Part shown: in pieces, positions 29,210 to 38,399 of the stretch
Position numbering within the stretch: the first letter of the stretch is position 1
How the letters are laid out: every line of letters begins with the position of its first letter
Virus record (IMG/VR): IMGVR_UViG_3300032893_000111
Coordinates: 1 to 43,255 of that record
DNA length: 43,255 nucleotides
Direction: 5' to 3' (one strand)
Source: a virus
Notes under the pieces: generated by a model
What the model saw: the letters and a program-made list of their open reading frames with translations, nothing else
Told to the model about the DNA's origin: nothing
Database searches by the model: none
Made by a program: the position numbers and the translations under genes

Positions 29210-29545
29210 CTACGACCGGCGCGGCGGCCCGTCAGATCGCGTGTCGTACGTGATGGTCGGCACATCCACCTCGACCACGCTCCCGTCGATCTGGGCGTCG
29301 GCCGCCTCGGCCAGAGCACGGAAGAGCTCGAGCAGCGACGCGTGCGCCATCTCGATCCGGGTCATCACCTCCGCCCGTCGCGCGAGCGACTCGTCCTCGA
29401 AGATGCGGCGCTCGAGCGCGGCCCCCTCCACTGCCTGCGTCTCTCGCAGCACGAGCGAGCCCGCGATCGCGGCCCGCGCCAGCGCCGGGAGCTCGTCCCA
29501 CGCCCTCCCGAACCCCTCGAGCGCCTTCCTGGTCGATTCCCTCAT
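29210..29545 (-). CDS. 111-residue unknown protein next to terL
   Basis: ATG at 29545 in an ATGA overlap, with GGAAAGGAAG upstream. It is helical with many E and R (GFGRAWDELPALARAAIAGS, ALERRIFEDESLARRAEVMT), ending in a short strand (GSVVEVDVPTITYD). No family is recognised; a packaging accessory role is possible from position. Confidence 0.55.
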   Translation of the reverse strand: MRESTRKALEGFGRAWDELPALARAAIAGSLVLRETQAVEGAALERRIFEDESLARRAEVMTRIEMAHASLLELFRALAEAADAQIDGSVVEVDVPTITYDTRSDGPPRRS

Positions 29546-29781
29546 GTCGTCGCCGCTTCCTTTCCGCGAGCCCGTCGCTCGCTCGTCTCCCACCTCTGCG
29601 CCATCTGTCCGATGGTCGCAAGCCCCTCGGCAAGGTCGATCGCCTGCACCACGAACCGCATCGCGATCGGCTTGTGCAGATCGAGGTCGACGTCGTGCTC
29701 GCGGAGGAGCTGCACCGACATCTCGAGATACCAGTACGGCTTCCGCTCTCTCGCGACGAGCTCGTGGACGATCAGCCTCAT
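29542..29781 (-). CDS. 79-residue unknown protein
   Basis: ATG overlapping the upstream stop (ATGA). Contains LIVHELVARERKPYWYLEMS, then DLDLHKPIAMRFVVQAIDL. An alpha/beta mixture. No family is recognised. Part of the coupled string between terS and terL. Confidence 0.5.
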   Translation of the reverse strand: MRLIVHELVARERKPYWYLEMSVQLLREHDVDLDLHKPIAMRFVVQAIDLAEGLATIGQMAQRWETSERRARGKEAATT

Positions 29782-30164
29782 GCGCCCGGCACCAGCACGA
29801 GGCTCGGGCGCGGCTTCACGACGCCCATCGCCACGAGCGTCAGCATGGCCCGGCTCGCCGCCTGCGCGAGCACCTTGTCCGGGAGCGACATCACGAACGC
29901 CGCGGTGACCTCCTTCGGCTCGCGCCCGGTGAGCGCCGCCCGCTGTCGCTCGCGCACCTCGAAGTCGACCACCTGCTCCGAGAGCGGCCGCGTGTCCTTC
30001 GGCATCGCCGAGCCGTAGCGCTCCTTCCCGACGTAGAACTCGTACGCGCGCGTCGGCGCTCCGTCGAACTCGTCGTCGAAGATGCGGAAGCCGGTGACAC
30101 CGAGTGCAGCCGCGAGTTTCGCAACGTGCTCCTTGTCCGTCTCGTCGTACTGGAGCGGGGTCAC
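29778..30164 (-). CDS. 128-residue unknown protein
   Basis: GTG start in a GTGA overlap. Contains DKEHVAKLAAALGVTGFRIF, PTRAYEFYVGKERYGS and LAQAASRAMLTLVAMGVVKP. No family is recognised. It is coupled to its neighbours in the terminase operon. Confidence 0.55.
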   Translation of the reverse strand: MTPLQYDETDKEHVAKLAAALGVTGFRIFDDEFDGAPTRAYEFYVGKERYGSAMPKDTRPLSEQVVDFEVRERQRAALTGREPKEVTAAFVMSLPDKVLAQAASRAMLTLVAMGVVKPRPSLVLVPGA

Positions 30165-30397
30165 GGGTCGAGGTCTCCAGCCGCGATGGCGGCGATGCGC
30201 ATGCCGACCTCTGCCCGACGGTCGAGCGCGTCGAGCACGACGTCCTCGCCGTAGAGGGTCTCGCGGTCATGCGGCCGGCCGACGATGGCCGCGCCCACGC
30301 GGGCCGCACGTGCGTGCTTGTACCCGCGCGCCACGGCGACCGCGAGAAGCCTGTCCCACTCGACCTCCAGCATCACGCCTTGCTCGGGGTAGAGCAT
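30161..30397 (-). CDS. 78-residue unknown protein
   Basis: ATG sharing one base with the terS stop (TGATG), then a GTGA overlap downstream. Contains VEWDRLLAVAVARGYKHARA, then VVLDALDRRAEVGMRIAAIA. Helical. No family is recognised. Confidence 0.5.
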   Translation of the reverse strand: MLYPEQGVMLEVEWDRLLAVAVARGYKHARAARVGAAIVGRPHDRETLYGEDVVLDALDRRAEVGMRIAAIAAGDLDP

Positions 30398-30924
30398 CAC
30401 GTTTCTGCCTTCGGCCACCGGCCCGTCGTCGCGTAGTGCAGCAGCTCGTCGGGCGTCCGACCCACGAACTCGTCGGGCACGCTCGGCGCCTGCGCGGGCG
30501 CCGGCGACGTGTCGACCTCCAGCCGCATCGACGGTCCGCGCGTCGCGATGTTCCCGAGCCCGAGCATGTCGTTGATCAGCTCCCGCTTCACCGCGGGCGG
30601 CGTCTTCGGGTCGCGCAGCAGCCGCCGCTGCTCCGCGAGCGCGAGCGCCGGACCCGAGAGGCACTGCGCGATGTGCGCGGCCCGCATCTCGGCGCGGCGC
30701 TTCTGCGACTCGGCGATGTAGCCCGGGTCGGTGCGGATCTCCCACAGCCGAGTGCGAGAGAGCCCGGTCTCGGCGGACATCTGCTTGATGTTCGCGCCGG
30801 CGATCTCCAGCTCGAGGAGCTGCTCGCGGAGGAGCTCCTGCTGCTCTTCCGTCCGACGCAGCTTCTTCGCCGGCGGCCTTCGCCGAGGTTCCGCCTGGTT
30901 CTCTTTCCGCGCGGCTTCCGCCAT
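30397..30924 (-). CDS. terS: Terminase small subunit-like protein
   Basis: A 175-residue protein from the ATG at 30924, with a GAGAGGAAGG leader. The N-terminus is highly basic and Pro-rich. It is followed by a helix-turn-helix-like segment (ANIKQMSAETGLSRTRLWEI) and then a helical region (ESQKRRAEMRAAHIAQCLSG). A small DNA-binding protein with an HTH upstream of the large terminase fits the small subunit, which selects packaging sites. The Pro/Ala-rich C-terminus ends with DELLHYATTGRWP. The call is supported by position and HTH but the family is divergent. Confidence 0.7.
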   Translation of the reverse strand: MAEAARKENQAEPRRRPPAKKLRRTEEQQELLREQLLELEIAGANIKQMSAETGLSRTRLWEIRTDPGYIAESQKRRAEMRAAHIAQCLSGPALALAEQRRLLRDPKTPPAVKRELINDMLGLGNIATRGPSMRLEVDTSPAPAQAPSVPDEFVGRTPDELLHYATTGRWPKAET

Positions 30925-30946
30925 GCGTTCAGCCTTCCTCTCGCCG

Positions 30947-30958
30947 ACCTGTTGACCG
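30947..30958 (-). promoter_or_regulatory. 12-mer shared with the capsid leader repeat
   Basis: ACCTGTTGACCG here is identical to positions 12578-12589 in copy 2 of the capsid leader repeat. It lies about 25 nt before the terS start in an 80-bp gap that holds no other gene. Confidence 0.4.
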
Positions 30959-31004
30959 GAGGTCGTAACCCGTGAGGAGAAGGTGCCCGTCTACAGCGTG
31001 GGCG

Positions 31005-31364
31005 TCAAGACGTCCCGCACGGGGCCACCCCGGACCATGCGTTCCAGGGGGCCTCGCACGGATGCGGGCCGCCAGCCCGCACGGGAGCGCGGCTTCTCAC
31101 CCCCGTCCAGGCTCGAAGAGCGACCTCCCGGCGTGCCACTTCCTGTTTCGGCAGCTCGGTCCAGGTCGATGTCGGGCGCACGGCGCGGTCGAGCACGCGC
31201 TCGGGGCGGAAGACGGCGCGTCCGTGCCGTGCGGGCTGTGGCGTTCCGAAGGGCACCCCCCACACGAGGGGACGCGGGAAGAGGTAGCCATGCATCGGGT
31301 AGACCGCAGCGTTGCTCGAGAACCCGTGCATCGTGTACGTCGACGACGACGTCCCGTTGTACAT
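31005..31364 (-). CDS. 119-residue unknown protein
   Basis: ATG sharing one base with the HNH gene stop (TGATG). The N-terminus is Ser/Thr/Tyr-rich (YNGTSSSTYTMHGFSSN) with repeating MHGF/MHGY units. The C-terminal half is low-complexity and Arg/Pro/Trp-rich. Third-position bias is strong in the first half and weaker later, so the reading is only moderately certain. No family is recognised. Confidence 0.5.
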   Translation of the reverse strand: MYNGTSSSTYTMHGFSSNAAVYPMHGYLFPRPLVWGVPFGTPQPARHGRAVFRPERVLDRAVRPTSTWTELPKQEVARREVALRAWTGVRSRAPVRAGGPHPCEAPWNAWSGVAPCGTS

Positions 31365-31809
31365 CACCCGACCACTGTCGGCCGGCGTCTCCGGTGACGC
31401 TCCCACGCGGCGCGCAGGGTCGAGCGGGCGCGCTGCATCAGCTCGACCGACTCGCCCCGGGTCCGGCCCGAGAAGTGCCCCATGGCGTGCCAGCCGTTGT
31501 GACAGCGCTCGCAGAGCGGCACGGCCGTCGAGTCGGGGGCTCTCAGGCCCATGCCCTTCATGGTGCCCTTCTCGCCGTGCTGGTGATGGGCGACGCCGCC
31601 GGGTCCGCCGCAGCAGACGCAGGGGAGGGTGCGGAGCCAGGCGAGGTAGCGGGGCTCGGGCTTCGCCGTCGCCTTGCGGATCGGCTCGACCGGCGGCCGT
31701 GCGCTCGCGCCGATCTCGCGCAGCATCGCTTCCTTGCCGTGCGCGGGAGGAGGACCGAAGACGTACGCCGGACGCGCGGGGAGCTCGGGGCGACGGAAGC
31801 CGGAGCGCT

Positions 31810-31813
<4 letters not shown>
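31364..31813 (-). CDS. DUF968-like HNH nuclease family protein
   Basis: A 149-residue protein from the ATG overlapping the Gp37/Gp68 gene stop (ATGA). It has CVCC (Cys65, Cys67, Cys68), then HHQHGEKGT, then VPLCERCHNGWHAMG with two Cys and two His, followed by a helix (SVELMQRARSTLRAAW). This is the DUF968/HNH-like arrangement of phage recombination-associated nucleases. Its neighbours include a recombination set on the upstream side. It may process recombination intermediates. Confidence 0.75.
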
Positions 31814-32848
<1,035 letters not shown>

Positions 32849-32856
<8 letters not shown>

Positions 32857-33079
32857 CGAAGATCCCCGGACGCGCCGCGCGCGCCTTCGCCGACTGCCCG
32901 CCCGGCTTCACCTCTCCGGGCGCGACCGTGAACATCTTGCCCCGCAGCGTGCTCGCGATGGCGACGACCCGCACACGGCCGTCTGCCTCGATGCCGACCA
33001 CCTCGCCAGCGAACCAGGACAGCCCGTAGCAGCCGGCTCCGCGACGAAGACGGAAGCGCACGCGATCGCCCTTCTTCAT
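32849..33079 (-). CDS. Small SH3/KOW-like protein
   Basis: A 76-residue protein with TGATG coupling to the upstream gene. GDRVRFRL, then WFAGEVVGIEADGRVRVVAI, is the strand pattern of a small SH3-like barrel. It ends in an 8-nt overlap with the radical-SAM-like gene. Function unknown. Confidence 0.55.
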
Positions 33080-33573
33080 CAGAGCACCTCTCCCTCGATC
33101 TCGTCGCCTGCACCACCGCCGAGCCGCGGAGGACCAGCTTCGTACGCGGCCGCGATCTTCGGGAACGCGATCTCCGACAGCGTGCGCCCGCCGGGCATCA
33201 CGAGGTCGGCCATGAACTCGCGCTCCGCCGTCGACTCCTTGGACGCGATCAGCTCGAGCTTCGCCTTCGAGACGAGCAAGAGCACGCGCCAGCGACGCCG
33301 CCACTCGTCGTCCACCATGCGTTCGAGCTCGCCCGACTTCGGGTGCCCGCGGCGCTTCTGCTTCTGCCGCTCGGCGCGCGCTTCATCCAGCGTCGGCCGC
33401 GTGACGCGGAACCTGAAGAAGCGGTCCGCGAGCTGGATCAGCAGCGTCGCCACACCGCCTCCGTCGTCGGCGTCGATCATGACGCGCGTCGCCCCGGCCT
33501 TTCGGAAGAGCGTCTCGATCTCTGCGCGCGACTTCTCGGGCGCCACGCGCGTGCCCTCTGCGTAGCGGGTCAT
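33079..33573 (-). CDS. 164-residue unknown protein
   Basis: ATG in an ATGA overlap with a 14-codon frame. Contains KSRAEIETLFRKAGATRVMI, then ADDGGGVATLLIQLADRFFR and FRVTRPTLDEARAERQKQKR, an alpha/beta N-terminus, then DDEWRRRWRVLLLVSKAKLE. No family is recognised. Codon bias supports it. Confidence 0.6.
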   Translation of the reverse strand: MTRYAEGTRVAPEKSRAEIETLFRKAGATRVMIDADDGGGVATLLIQLADRFFRFRVTRPTLDEARAERQKQKRRGHPKSGELERMVDDEWRRRWRVLLLVSKAKLELIASKESTAEREFMADLVMPGGRTLSEIAFPKIAAAYEAGPPRLGGGAGDEIEGEVL

Positions 33574-33614
33574 GGTCCCGTCCCGTAGCAGTCGTCGATC
33601 GCCTGCCGCTTCAC
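33570..33614 (-). CDS. 14-residue microORF linking two genes
   Basis: GTG in a GTGA overlap with the upstream gene, and TGA in an ATGA overlap with the downstream gene. The product would be VKRQAIDDCYGTGP. Its only evident function is to carry ribosomes from one gene to the next; it could also be a real micropeptide. Evidence is purely positional. Confidence 0.35.
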   Translation of the reverse strand: MKRQAIDDCYGTGP

Positions 33615-34144
33615 GAGCCGGACTCCCACGCCCCGCGGAGGCGCTCCATCTCCTCGGCGTACATGCGCGCCGTCCACACGAGGCCCTTGATCCACTCGAC
33701 GCCGGTCCACCTGGCGTCGGCGTTCTGCGGATGCAGCACCAACGACGGCCCCATCGCCAGCGCGTACTCGTTCGCGTGATCCATGAGCCGAGCGACGCGC
33801 TCCGATTCGCGGGCGGCAACCGTCCGCTCGACCGCCGCGAGCACGCTCGCCGCGTTCGTTTCCGCGTCGGGCCCCATGCCGATCGCGTCGGCGATGTCGG
33901 CGAGACACTGTGCCATGAGCGCCGCCTCGTCCTGCGCGCTGCGCTCCGCCTCGCGCGCGGCATCTCGCTCCTCTTCCGCCTCGCGCTGCTTCTCGCGCGC
34001 GAATTGCTCCGCTGACGCGTAGAGCTGCGCCCCGCGCTCTGCCGCGCCCAAGGCCAAGCGGAGCCCCTCCGCGACGCGCATCTCGTGCTCGTGCGCCTCC
34101 TTCAGCCGAGCGATCTCCTCCTCCAGTTCCTTGAACGTCGCCAT
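33611..34144 (-). CDS. 177-residue coiled-coil protein
   Basis: ATG at 34144 with a GGAGAGGAA leader. The N-terminal 80 residues are a charged coiled coil (FKELEEEIARLKEAHEHEMR, AREKQREAEEERDAAREAER). The C-terminal half (LVLHPQNADARWTGVEWIKG, LVWTARMYAEEMERLRG) is helical with Trp. No family is recognised. Confidence 0.6.
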   Translation of the reverse strand: MATFKELEEEIARLKEAHEHEMRVAEGLRLALGAAERGAQLYASAEQFAREKQREAEEERDAAREAERSAQDEAALMAQCLADIADAIGMGPDAETNAASVLAAVERTVAARESERVARLMDHANEYALAMGPSLVLHPQNADARWTGVEWIKGLVWTARMYAEEMERLRGAWESGS

Positions 34145-34176
34145 CGTCCTCTTCCTCTCCGCGCCCGAAGGCGCCG

Positions 34177-34557
34177 TCACCCGATCAGTCGGAGCACGGC
34201 GGCGCCGCGCTCCTTCACCATCTCCGCCTCCATACGCTGCGTCGGCGTGAGCCTTCCTCCGTACTCGAGCAGCACGTCGATCTGCTGGATCGCGTCCCGG
34301 AGCACGGTGCTCGCGCGATCCTCGTCGGCGAGCTCGGCGTGCATGAGCCGGAGCGTCGGGAGCGCCGTCTTCAGTGCGGCGATCTCCTCCGCGTCGTGCC
34401 GCTGCGCCGCCTGGTAGCGGTTGCGGAGCCCGGTGTCCTTCGGCGGCTCCTGTTTGCGGTGCTCGGCGAGCCGGCCTTCGAGGAACTCGAGACGACGGAC
34501 GAGCCAGCCCAGCGCGCGGGCGACGTCTCTCTGCTCGGGCTGCTGATCCTTCTCCAC
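34177..34557 (-). CDS. 126-residue helical protein
   Basis: GTG at 34557 with GCGGAAAGGAA upstream. Helical throughout (ARALGWLVRRLEFLEGRLAE, HDAEEIAALKTALPTLRLMH). No family is recognised. Confidence 0.55.
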   Translation of the reverse strand: MEKDQQPEQRDVARALGWLVRRLEFLEGRLAEHRKQEPPKDTGLRNRYQAAQRHDAEEIAALKTALPTLRLMHAELADEDRASTVLRDAIQQIDVLLEYGGRLTPTQRMEAEMVKERGAAVLRLIG

Positions 34558-34609
34558 GCCGTTCCTTTCCGCGGCACACCGCGTGACCGATCTTGGTGCG
34601 CCCTGGAGC

Positions 34610-34975
34610 TTACCGCAACGGGTCGCCGGGCACCTTCGGATCTTCGATGTTCGGGTCGGAGTACACCGCCACCTGATCAGCGAGGTCGCCGTCCATGCCC
34701 GGCATGTTCGCGATGCGGTCGTGGATCACGCCGACCTGAAAAGCGACGGTCTCGTCGAGCACGTCGTTGATCTGCCGAACGTCGAGCACCATCGCCTGCA
34801 TCCATGGCTCGAGGATCTGCTGCTGCTCCTCCTCGGACAGCCGATCGAGCTGCTTGCCGGCAACGCGGCTCTCGACGCGCAGGTAGATGCGCCGCACGAG
34901 GCGGAAGATCGTCACGCGCGCCTGCTCCCGCGGCGAGAGAGCGGCGTCCGCTGCGGCGATCTCCTCGGGCGTCAC
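34610..34975 (-). CDS. 121-residue unknown protein
   Basis: GTG in a GTGA overlap. Contains EQARVTIFRLVRRIYLRVES, then LSEEEQQQILEPWMQAMVLD and VAFQVGVIHDRIANMPG. Helical. No family is recognised. Confidence 0.55.
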   Translation of the reverse strand: MTPEEIAAADAALSPREQARVTIFRLVRRIYLRVESRVAGKQLDRLSEEEQQQILEPWMQAMVLDVRQINDVLDETVAFQVGVIHDRIANMPGMDGDLADQVAVYSDPNIEDPKVPGDPLR

Positions 34976-35682
34976 CTGCGACCCCGGGCCACGGCAGCGG
35001 GCACCGCCGCCGACGTGGACGCGCGCGCTAGCGCGAGCTCGTCGGCCGTGTGCCACGCGGGCACGAGCCAGCCTTCGTTCCGCGAGTTGCCACAGCGCTC
35101 GGGCACCCAACCCTCGGCCAGGCCGCGCTCGTGGTCAATCGGGCCGCCCCAATGGTCGGCCGGCACCGGACACGAGCGCGGCACGCGACCCTTCACGATC
35201 GCGACGGCGTCGGCGACGTCGCCCATCCAGAGATCGTAGCCGTTGAGGGCGAGCCCGTTCGAGGGCGCCCCGGTCCAGTAGAGCGACTGCGGCCAGCCCG
35301 CGGGCCGCCACGCGCCGACGCGCAGGTCGGCGATCCACGGGCGCGTCGCGTCCGGGTGGAAGGCGTCGGGGCTGTACTGCTCCGCGAAGCGCTGGTAGCT
35401 CGTGTGCGTGCGCGCCGCGCCGCGCTCGAGCACGTCGTTGATCAGCGACATGCCGTCGCGGACGTGCGCGCGCTGCTCCTCGACGGTCTCGTGCCGCGAA
35501 GGGAAGAGCGACTCCTCCTTCACGCCGAGACGCGCGAGCACGAGGTGCTTCGCCAGCGGCGGGGAGTGCCGCGGGGCGTCCTGCGCGTCGGCGTAGGAGC
35601 ACGCCTTGATTCCCCACGCGACCACGAACGCCACGATGATGAAGAGCCCACAGCCGACGTCGTCACTCTTCCTTCCGCGCAC
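34972..35682 (-). CDS. Membrane-anchored unknown protein
   Basis: A 236-residue protein. Residues about 8-25 (VGCGLFIIVAFVVAWGIK) are a membrane segment after a short basic N-terminus, so the bulk of the protein may be periplasmic or outside the membrane. The rest contains SYQRFAEQYSPDAFHPDATR, VGAWRPAGWPQSLYWTGAPS, and WGGPIDHERGLAEGWVPERC. Start GTG at 35682 overlaps the upstream gene by 20 nt. No family is recognised. Confidence 0.6.
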   Translation of the reverse strand: MRGRKSDDVGCGLFIIVAFVVAWGIKACSYADAQDAPRHSPPLAKHLVLARLGVKEESLFPSRHETVEEQRAHVRDGMSLINDVLERGAARTHTSYQRFAEQYSPDAFHPDATRPWIADLRVGAWRPAGWPQSLYWTGAPSNGLALNGYDLWMGDVADAVAIVKGRVPRSCPVPADHWGGPIDHERGLAEGWVPERCGNSRNEGWLVPAWHTADELALARASTSAAVPAAVARGRR

Positions 35683-35938
35683 CGCGACCTCCCTTCAGGT
35701 GCTCGCGCATCCACTCGATCCGCTGCGCGTAGTCCGGAAGCAAGCGGAACGCCGCGCGCGACGCGTCGGCGAGGTGACGGCCCGGCCCCTTCGCCCACCG
35801 CGAATACGCCATGTTCTCGAGGGACTGCTGCACGCGCGCCCTGTCTGCCGTGAGCACCACGCGGCCGCGGAGCCGGTCCTTTGCGAGCTGCTTCTGCATG
35901 CGCTTCTGCGCACGCTTGTCGTCGAGCTTGACCTCCAT
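35663..35938 (-). CDS. 91-residue basic unknown protein
   Basis: ATG at 35938, 14 nt after the resolvase stop. Rich in K and R (DDKRAQKRMQKQLAKDRLRG), then AYSRWAKGPGRHLADASRAA and LPDYAQRIEWMREHLKGG. It may bind nucleic acid. No family is recognised. Confidence 0.5.
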   Translation of the reverse strand: MEVKLDDKRAQKRMQKQLAKDRLRGRVVLTADRARVQQSLENMAYSRWAKGPGRHLADASRAAFRLLPDYAQRIEWMREHLKGGRGARKEE

Positions 35939-35952
35939 GGGAGCGATCCGTT

Positions 35953-36504
35953 CTAGCCCGCCGCGCGCATCGCCGCACGCACGACGTCCGAATCGAGGCA
36001 CGCGTGGATGACGGCGACGGCATCGGCCGCGTGCTCCCGGTCTCCCTTGCGCATCGCGTCGAGGAACGCGGCAGTCGACGGATAGCGCTGGCGCACCTGC
36101 AGCTCGACGTCGTCCTTGGACGCGTTGCGAGCTCTAGCGATCTTCGCCTTCACCTCCTGCGGCGACGCCTGCACGATCGGAAGGTTCTTCGACGCGGCCA
36201 CGGCCACGACGACGCCGAGCGCCACGCCGATCTTCGCGGACGACCCTGCGTTGCGCGGAAGCGAGAGCGTCTCCATGCAGACCACGCGCACGTCGCGCTC
36301 GTACAGCTCGAGCTCGAGCCACGACCAGACCTCGCGCGCGCGACGGACGACGTCTTCGCTCTCGCGCACGGACCGCTTCTTGTCGCTGCGCTCAGTCTCG
36401 ATTGTTTTCATGGAGACGACCGACGAGTTCCGCGCGCCGCTGTCGAAGTGCATCAGCGCGACCCCCATGTGCGAGAGTCCGCCGTCGATTCCTACGATGT
36501 GCAT
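35953..36504 (-). CDS. RuvC-like Holliday junction resolvase
   Basis: A 183-residue protein from the ATG at 36504, with GGAAAGGAA upstream, coupled by TGATG to the gene before. The RNase H-fold acidic residues are in place: Asp7 (HIVGIDGGLSHMG), Glu78 (VVCMETLSLP), and the C-terminal acidic pair in DREHAADAVAVIHAC (Asp155/Asp161). The region ASPQEVKAKIARARNASKDD is typical of the RuvC fold. It would cut branched DNA during recombination and packaging. The gene is part of the recombination set. Confidence 0.82.
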   Translation of the reverse strand: MHIVGIDGGLSHMGVALMHFDSGARNSSVVSMKTIETERSDKKRSVRESEDVVRRAREVWSWLELELYERDVRVVCMETLSLPRNAGSSAKIGVALGVVVAVAASKNLPIVQASPQEVKAKIARARNASKDDVELQVRQRYPSTAAFLDAMRKGDREHAADAVAVIHACLDSDVVRAAMRAAG

Positions 36505-37028
36505 CACGTTCCTTTCCGCGGCCGGAGCGCGTGCCGCACCGTCGCGCTGCAGACGTCGAGCCGCTGCGTCTTGAGGAAGAGCCGACGAGGATCGCCGGCG
36601 TTCTCCACGTCCACGTCGTACTTCACCTTCACGAAGCCGGCGATCTCGCGCGCTGCTTCCTCGGGCTCCGAGCCCTCCACCCCGCGCACGAGCTCGTACG
36701 CGAAGAGCAGTCCGGCGAGCCTCTTCGCATTCGTGCCCTCGGCCGTGAGCACGGCCCCGAACCACGCGTTGAACGCCTTGAGCGCGGGGAGGTCGCCCTT
36801 CATCGTCTCGGTCGCGTTCCGGCGTCGCAGTTCGTAGAGCTCCGCGTCATCGCCGAGCGCGTCCGGCCGGTTGGGCATCTCCTCCGGCGCGAAGTCTCCG
36901 AGGTGCCGCGACACCTCGATCCCGGCGAGCACCCGGTCCGTCTTCTCGTCGCCCGTGACGCCGCCGATGGGCAACAGGAAGCTCTCGCTCACGCCGGACG
37001 GCGAGAAGAGGTCGCGCGTGCTCTTCAC
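36504..37028 (-). CDS. 174-residue unknown protein of the replication block
   Basis: GTG in a GTGA overlap with the replication protein gene. Contains SESFLLPIGGVTGDEKTDRV, then GDLPALKAFNAWFGAVLTAE and KRLAGLLFAYELVRGVEGSE. No family is recognised. Tight coupling with the initiator-like gene suggests a role in replication. Confidence 0.6.
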   Translation of the reverse strand: MKSTRDLFSPSGVSESFLLPIGGVTGDEKTDRVLAGIEVSRHLGDFAPEEMPNRPDALGDDAELYELRRRNATETMKGDLPALKAFNAWFGAVLTAEGTNAKRLAGLLFAYELVRGVEGSEPEEAAREIAGFVKVKYDVDVENAGDPRRLFLKTQRLDVCSATVRHALRPRKGT

Positions 37029-37618
37029 GTTGCCTTCGCTCCCGCGCGCAGCGCGCGCACCTGATCGGCCAGCCGGTTCGCGTCGGCGGTGCGCCCCTCG
37101 GACAGCGCGACGAGTTGCTCTTCCTCGAGCCGCGCGACGCGGTCCGCGTGCTCCTCCTGCGACACCGACCGGCTCACGCGCGCGCCCTCTGCCTTCTCGC
37201 GGAAGCGCTCCACGTTCGTGTCGTTGCGCAGGATCATCGTCAACTCTGTGTGGCCGCCCTCGGTGTGGAAGTCGGAAGTGCAGCACCCGAGGATGGCGCG
37301 GCAGACGTCCTCTTCCGAGTAGCGCCGGAGACGCGCGCGGATCGCCGTCTTCCGCTCGTCGGTCAGCGTCGCCTTCTTCTTCCCGGCGGCCTTCACCCAA
37401 TAGGCGAAGATCCGCTCGACCTTCTGCTCGAGCGCCACGTCCTTCGACGGCGCGCCCTGGATGCCAGGCAAGCTCGCCTGCGCCTCGCGCGTCGCCTCCA
37501 CGTCGGAGGCGAGCGCGCGAAGGCGCTCCGCCAGAGCGGACAGGCCGACCGTGCCGCTGTTCAGCTCCACGATCGCCTCGGCGAGCCGCCGGGTGATGTC
37601 CCGGCCGGTGAGCGCCAT
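37025..37618 (-). CDS. Phage replication initiation-like protein
   Basis: A 197-residue protein from the ATG at 37618, four bases after the SSB-like gene stop. The middle (VERIFAYWVKAAGKKKATLT, then DERKTAIRARLRRYSEEDVC and RAILGCCTSDFHTE, then ILRNDTNVERFREKA) resembles the conserved C-terminal domain of phage replisome organisers (DnaD/Phg_2220_C type). The N-terminal part is a helical oligomerisation-like region. It would bind the origin or help load a helicase. No helicase is visible in the window. Confidence 0.65.
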   Translation of the reverse strand: MALTGRDITRRLAEAIVELNSGTVGLSALAERLRALASDVEATREAQASLPGIQGAPSKDVALEQKVERIFAYWVKAAGKKKATLTDERKTAIRARLRRYSEEDVCRAILGCCTSDFHTEGGHTELTMILRNDTNVERFREKAEGARVSRSVSQEEHADRVARLEEEQLVALSEGRTADANRLADQVRALRAGAKAT

Positions 37619-37622
37619 GCGT

Positions 37623-38399
37623 TCACCAGGGGATGTCGTCGTCGCCCTTGCCCGGGCCCATCGAGTCGGTGAAGAGATCCGACGGCCCGGGGCACACGCT
37701 GCCGTCGAGCTCGTGCGCGGGGTTGCCGCAGACGCCGCACCGGGTAGGCCCGGTGCCACCGTCTGCGTCGCCCTCGCCGCCAGCCTCGTACGGCGGCGGC
37801 GCGCCCATGTCGTCGTCCTGCGGGATGTCGCGCGCGCCGCCGACCGGACCGCCCATGTCGTCGCCGCTCGTCGAGCCGGCGCCGCTGTCCGAGCTGTAGC
37901 CGTTCGCGGCCTGCTCCTCACGCCACGCGGCGATCATGCGGCGCTCATCGTCGGTCCACTCCTCCGGAGGGTAGTACCGCGCGACCTCATTGCTCTTCAC
38001 CATGCCGTCGCGTCCCTTCCACGCGTCGACACGGAGCTGCGCGACAAACGGCTTGAACTTGAACCTCTTCGCGATCGCGCGCGGGTCGCGCAGGTCGAAC
38101 GCCTCCATGTTCCCGACCGCCTGGCAGTAGTACATCAGCCGCTTGCGGTCCTGCGGGTGCTTGCCCAGCTCGAGGTTCCACCACGGCGTCCGCCCCTTGC
38201 CGGGGCCCGCGATCACCTCGAACTTGCAGCGGCGAAACGGCCGGTTGTCCTTCCCCTTGAGCTTCTCGTTCGCGAAGTACGCCATCGCGAGCATGTAGCG
38301 GCCCGGGGGCAGCGCGCTCGAGTCGGTCTCGGGGTGATCCTTCTTCTCGCCGACGGCTGCCGCCGGATCGAAGTAGTCCGTCTCGCGATCGTCGCTCAC
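37623..38399 (-). CDS. SSB-like DNA-binding protein
   Basis: A 258-residue protein from a GTG in a GTGA overlap with the Sak4-like gene. The N-terminal part (ALPPGRYMLAMAYFANEKLK, FRRCKFEVIAGPGKGRTPWW, RLMYYCQAVGNMEAFDLRDP) looks like a single-stranded DNA-binding OB fold of the DUF669 kind that accompanies Sak4. The tail has a Cys-rich insert (RCGVCGNPAHELDGSVC) and ends in DDDIPW, the acidic tip by which SSBs recruit partners. It should coat ssDNA in replication and recombination. Confidence 0.7.
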   Translation of the reverse strand: MSDDRETDYFDPAAAVGEKKDHPETDSSALPPGRYMLAMAYFANEKLKGKDNRPFRRCKFEVIAGPGKGRTPWWNLELGKHPQDRKRLMYYCQAVGNMEAFDLRDPRAIAKRFKFKPFVAQLRVDAWKGRDGMVKSNEVARYYPPEEWTDDERRMIAAWREEQAANGYSSDSGAGSTSGDDMGGPVGGARDIPQDDDMGAPPPYEAGGEGDADGGTGPTRCGVCGNPAHELDGSVCPGPSDLFTDSMGPGKGDDDIPW

